Shown here one piece after another: positions 62,680 through 64,000 of a stretch of 64,000 nt of DNA (positions within the stretch are counted from its first letter, which is position 1; the number at the start of each line of letters is the position of its first letter). The stretch comes from Aneurinibacillus sp. Ricciae_BoGa-3 (lineage in GTDB: Bacteria; Bacillota; Bacilli; Aneurinibacillales; Aneurinibacillaceae): assembly GCF_028421645.1 (NCBI RefSeq), contig NZ_CP116887.1, forward strand, positions 3,164,001 to 3,228,000, in the 5' to 3' direction. The position numbers were made by a program, and so were the translations under genes. The notes under the pieces were generated by a model that was not told the origin of the DNA, ran no database searches, and saw only the letters and a list, made by a program, of their open reading frames with translations.

Positions 62680-63078
62680 TTATTTTTCCATCAATGTTTC
62701 AATAATGGGGCATTCATAAATGTCTTTGTTTTCAGGACACCGTGCTTTAAGGTTCATAAGTATTTTTTCAATTCTTTTGAGATCTTGAATTTTACGTTGT
62801 ATATCTTCTAATTTTTCGACAGTGAAATCATACATATCCCTGCACTTTACTTCATCGCGATCTACTACACCTAGTAATTTGTCTATTTCATCCAGAGTAT
62901 ATCCTAATTCTTGCATCCGTTTAATGAAATTTAAACGGTCAACAGTTTGTTCTGAATACAATCGATATCCTGAATCTGTACGACAAGGTTTTGGCAATAA
63001 GCCAATTCGTTCATAGTATCGAATGGTTTCTTTATTAACGCTGCACTTCTCGGTTAGTTCTCCGATATGAAACTGCAT
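62680..63078 (-). CDS. merR: Mercury-responsive regulator MerR
   Basis: 132 residues from ATG 63078 (AGAGGTG upstream). Winged HTH FHIGELTEKCSVNKETIRYYERIGLLPKPCRTDSGYRLY, dimer helix, and the three Hg ligands: Cys in DEVKCRDM, and two in LKARCPENKDIYECPII. Typical of Bacillus RC607-type MerR. It both represses and, with Hg(II), activates the 20-bp-spacer promoter at 63097-63128, which transcribes itself and merA. Confidence 0.95.
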   Translation of the reverse strand: MQFHIGELTEKCSVNKETIRYYERIGLLPKPCRTDSGYRLYSEQTVDRLNFIKRMQELGYTLDEIDKLLGVVDRDEVKCRDMYDFTVEKLEDIQRKIQDLKRIEKILMNLKARCPENKDIYECPIIETLMEK

Positions 63079-63096
63079 GTATGTCACCTCTTAGGT

Positions 63097-63128
63097 AGTA
63101 TAAACCATGTACTTATCTACAGAGTCAA
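63097..63128 (-). promoter_or_regulatory. merR-merA promoter with MerR operator
   Basis: Minus strand: TTGACT (63123-63128), 20-bp spacer holding the dyad around GTAGATAAGTAC, TATACT (63097-63102). This is the elongated spacer expected of MerR control. Confidence 0.8.
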
Positions 63129-63500
63129 GTATGTTGTATTCAATTTAATTAATTATATTCATCGCTATAACCATAGATTTTGAAACAGACAGCAAATTTA
63201 AGTTGGGCTTTGTATATCCGCCTCACTTCCTTTTTTGTTTTAGAATTACGTCAAGACGTAATTATCCTTTTCCATCAATCTATTTCAAACGTTGTATATT
63301 GTCCAGGGTTCACATTTTTATGAATGAACTACGAATTAAGTATCGGTTCTCAATGCATAACAACAGCTAACTTATGTGATTTAAAATAGGACAACTACAA
63401 AGGCCACGCCATATTTGGTAGGTAGTAAAGGACACCGTTTGTGTGAAATACTTTTACATTTATCGTTCCCGCTGTATTTTGTTAAAAGTAGTCCATTTTT
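63129..63500. other. Gap without a supported gene
   Basis: Non-coding in all frames that I can judge; nothing recognised. Confidence 0.4.
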
Positions 63501-64000
63501 TTATTTGGTCCTCAGATGGATTGCCTCACTTATTATCCCGCCAATATTCCAAATGGCGTTTTTCCTGTTCCATTGGTCATTGGTATCAAGATTAGCCACC
63601 CAAATATTGTGATTGTTTGTTTGAAATCGCTTGTTAACAGGTAATAATCCGTCTCTTATAATGAGACCTGCCTGATGTAGATGTAATTGCTCCATTTTAA
63701 GACCTGATATGGCAATGATAATCTGCTTCCCGCTAATCTCATCTTGGTCTACGATTAAGGTGTTCTGGTCTTTAAATACGCTTCTCCTTCATACGAAACG
63801 AAGTCCATATCTTGCTTCAATTCATCTAGGGAGTTAACCATTGCAAAATCTTCCTTAATGGGTTCCTGATATCCCTCAAAAAATCGAATGAGTCGATCAT
63901 CCGCATTATGCTTATCTACAAGTGCCGTCAGTGCTCCATACGAAATACAATGGAGTGCCACGGATATCCCAGTCGGGGTGGCACCAATAACAATTACATC
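63501..64000 (-). pseudogene. FAD/NAD(P) oxidoreductase (TrxB-like fold), frameshifted, 5' end outside
   Basis: From the window edge inward: DVIVIGATPTGISVALHCISYGALTALVDKHN ... SYEGEAYL, then a frameshift at ~63770, then KDQNTLIVDQDEISGKQIIIAISGLKMEQLHLHQAGLIIRDGLL ... NIWVANLDTN ... WNIGGIISEAIHL and a stop. A Rossmann FAD-binding start (GATPTG, with Thr where Gly/Ala is usual), but the central domain is almost absent. Truncated and broken; related to thioredoxin-reductase-type flavoproteins. Confidence 0.55.

Overview
The window looks like an accessory, metal- and redox-stress region of a Bacillaceae (Bacillus/Geobacillus-like) genome or large plasmid. The base composition leans to AT, ribosome-binding sites are strong AGGAGG-type sites, and the gene set is typical of Firmicutes: bacillithiol genes (bshA, ytxJ), an ECF sigma/anti-sigma pair, a SwrC-like RND pump without partners, a short signal peptidase I, and CsoR/CopZ/CopA and MerR/MerA of Bacillus type. 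Insertions, frameshifts and decayed genes are frequent, as expected for an island that is repeatedly invaded.

Layout. 1-2 kb: start of a response regulator, a remnant and an intact copy of Cys-rich four-helix copper-binding proteins, and a small nitrite/sulfite-reductase-like protein. 2-8.3 kb: RND pump, a sigma/anti-sigma/bactofilin-like/38-residue-peptide operon, and a BcrC-like phosphatase. 8.5-13.2 kb: an IS110-family element with a structured 3' non-coding tail, a DedA-PAP2 fusion, an MFS transporter and a decayed metallo-beta-lactamase gene. 13.5-19.7 kb: a nested insertion, in which a group IIC intron sits behind a terminator, its reverse transcriptase gene is split by a three-tyrosine-recombinase (RIT-like) element, and that element is split by an IS3-family element. 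19.7-21.4 kb: debris carrying Tn7-like end repeats. 21.5-45.4 kb: a thiol-redox region with peroxiredoxin-like, HAD, OsmC, YtxJ, a CDP-alcohol phosphotransferase plus ABC importer resembling E. coli ynjBCD-F, LspA, BshA, disulfide reductases, TVP38 and GltS-like membrane proteins, thioredoxins, thioredoxin reductase and DsrE. 45.5-50.8 kb: a 205-bp tandem duplication, a broken ISL3 transposase and a DUF6431/DDE/AAA transposon. 52.3-53.1 kb: a compact group II intron with no ORF. 53.4-63.1 kb: copper (copZ-copA, csoR) and mercury (merR-merA) functions with accessory membrane proteins.

The most interesting signal is a local regulon. A Crp/Fnr-family gene (39329-40006), cotranscribed with a CxxC glutaredoxin-like protein, sits amid seven good palindromes of form TGTAA-N6-TTACA, plus one weaker one. 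In all eight a -10-like hexamer lies about 30-33 bp from the palindrome centre, the geometry of class II CRP activation. They precede ytxJ, the ynjB-like importer, an operon of chemosensor/GltS-like/TVP38/two flavoprotein genes, two small membrane-protein genes, the regulator itself, a thioredoxin gene and trxB. The regulator keeps the CRP recognition-helix Arg and Glu but has Met where CRP has Arg185, which fits an operator with A in place of G. The function is inferred to be a thiol or metalloid redox response; the inducing signal cannot be read from the sequence.

Several members carry single frameshifts or stops (chemosensor, thioredoxin, membrane protein), so part of the system may be decaying in this strain, unless some of these are sequencing errors.
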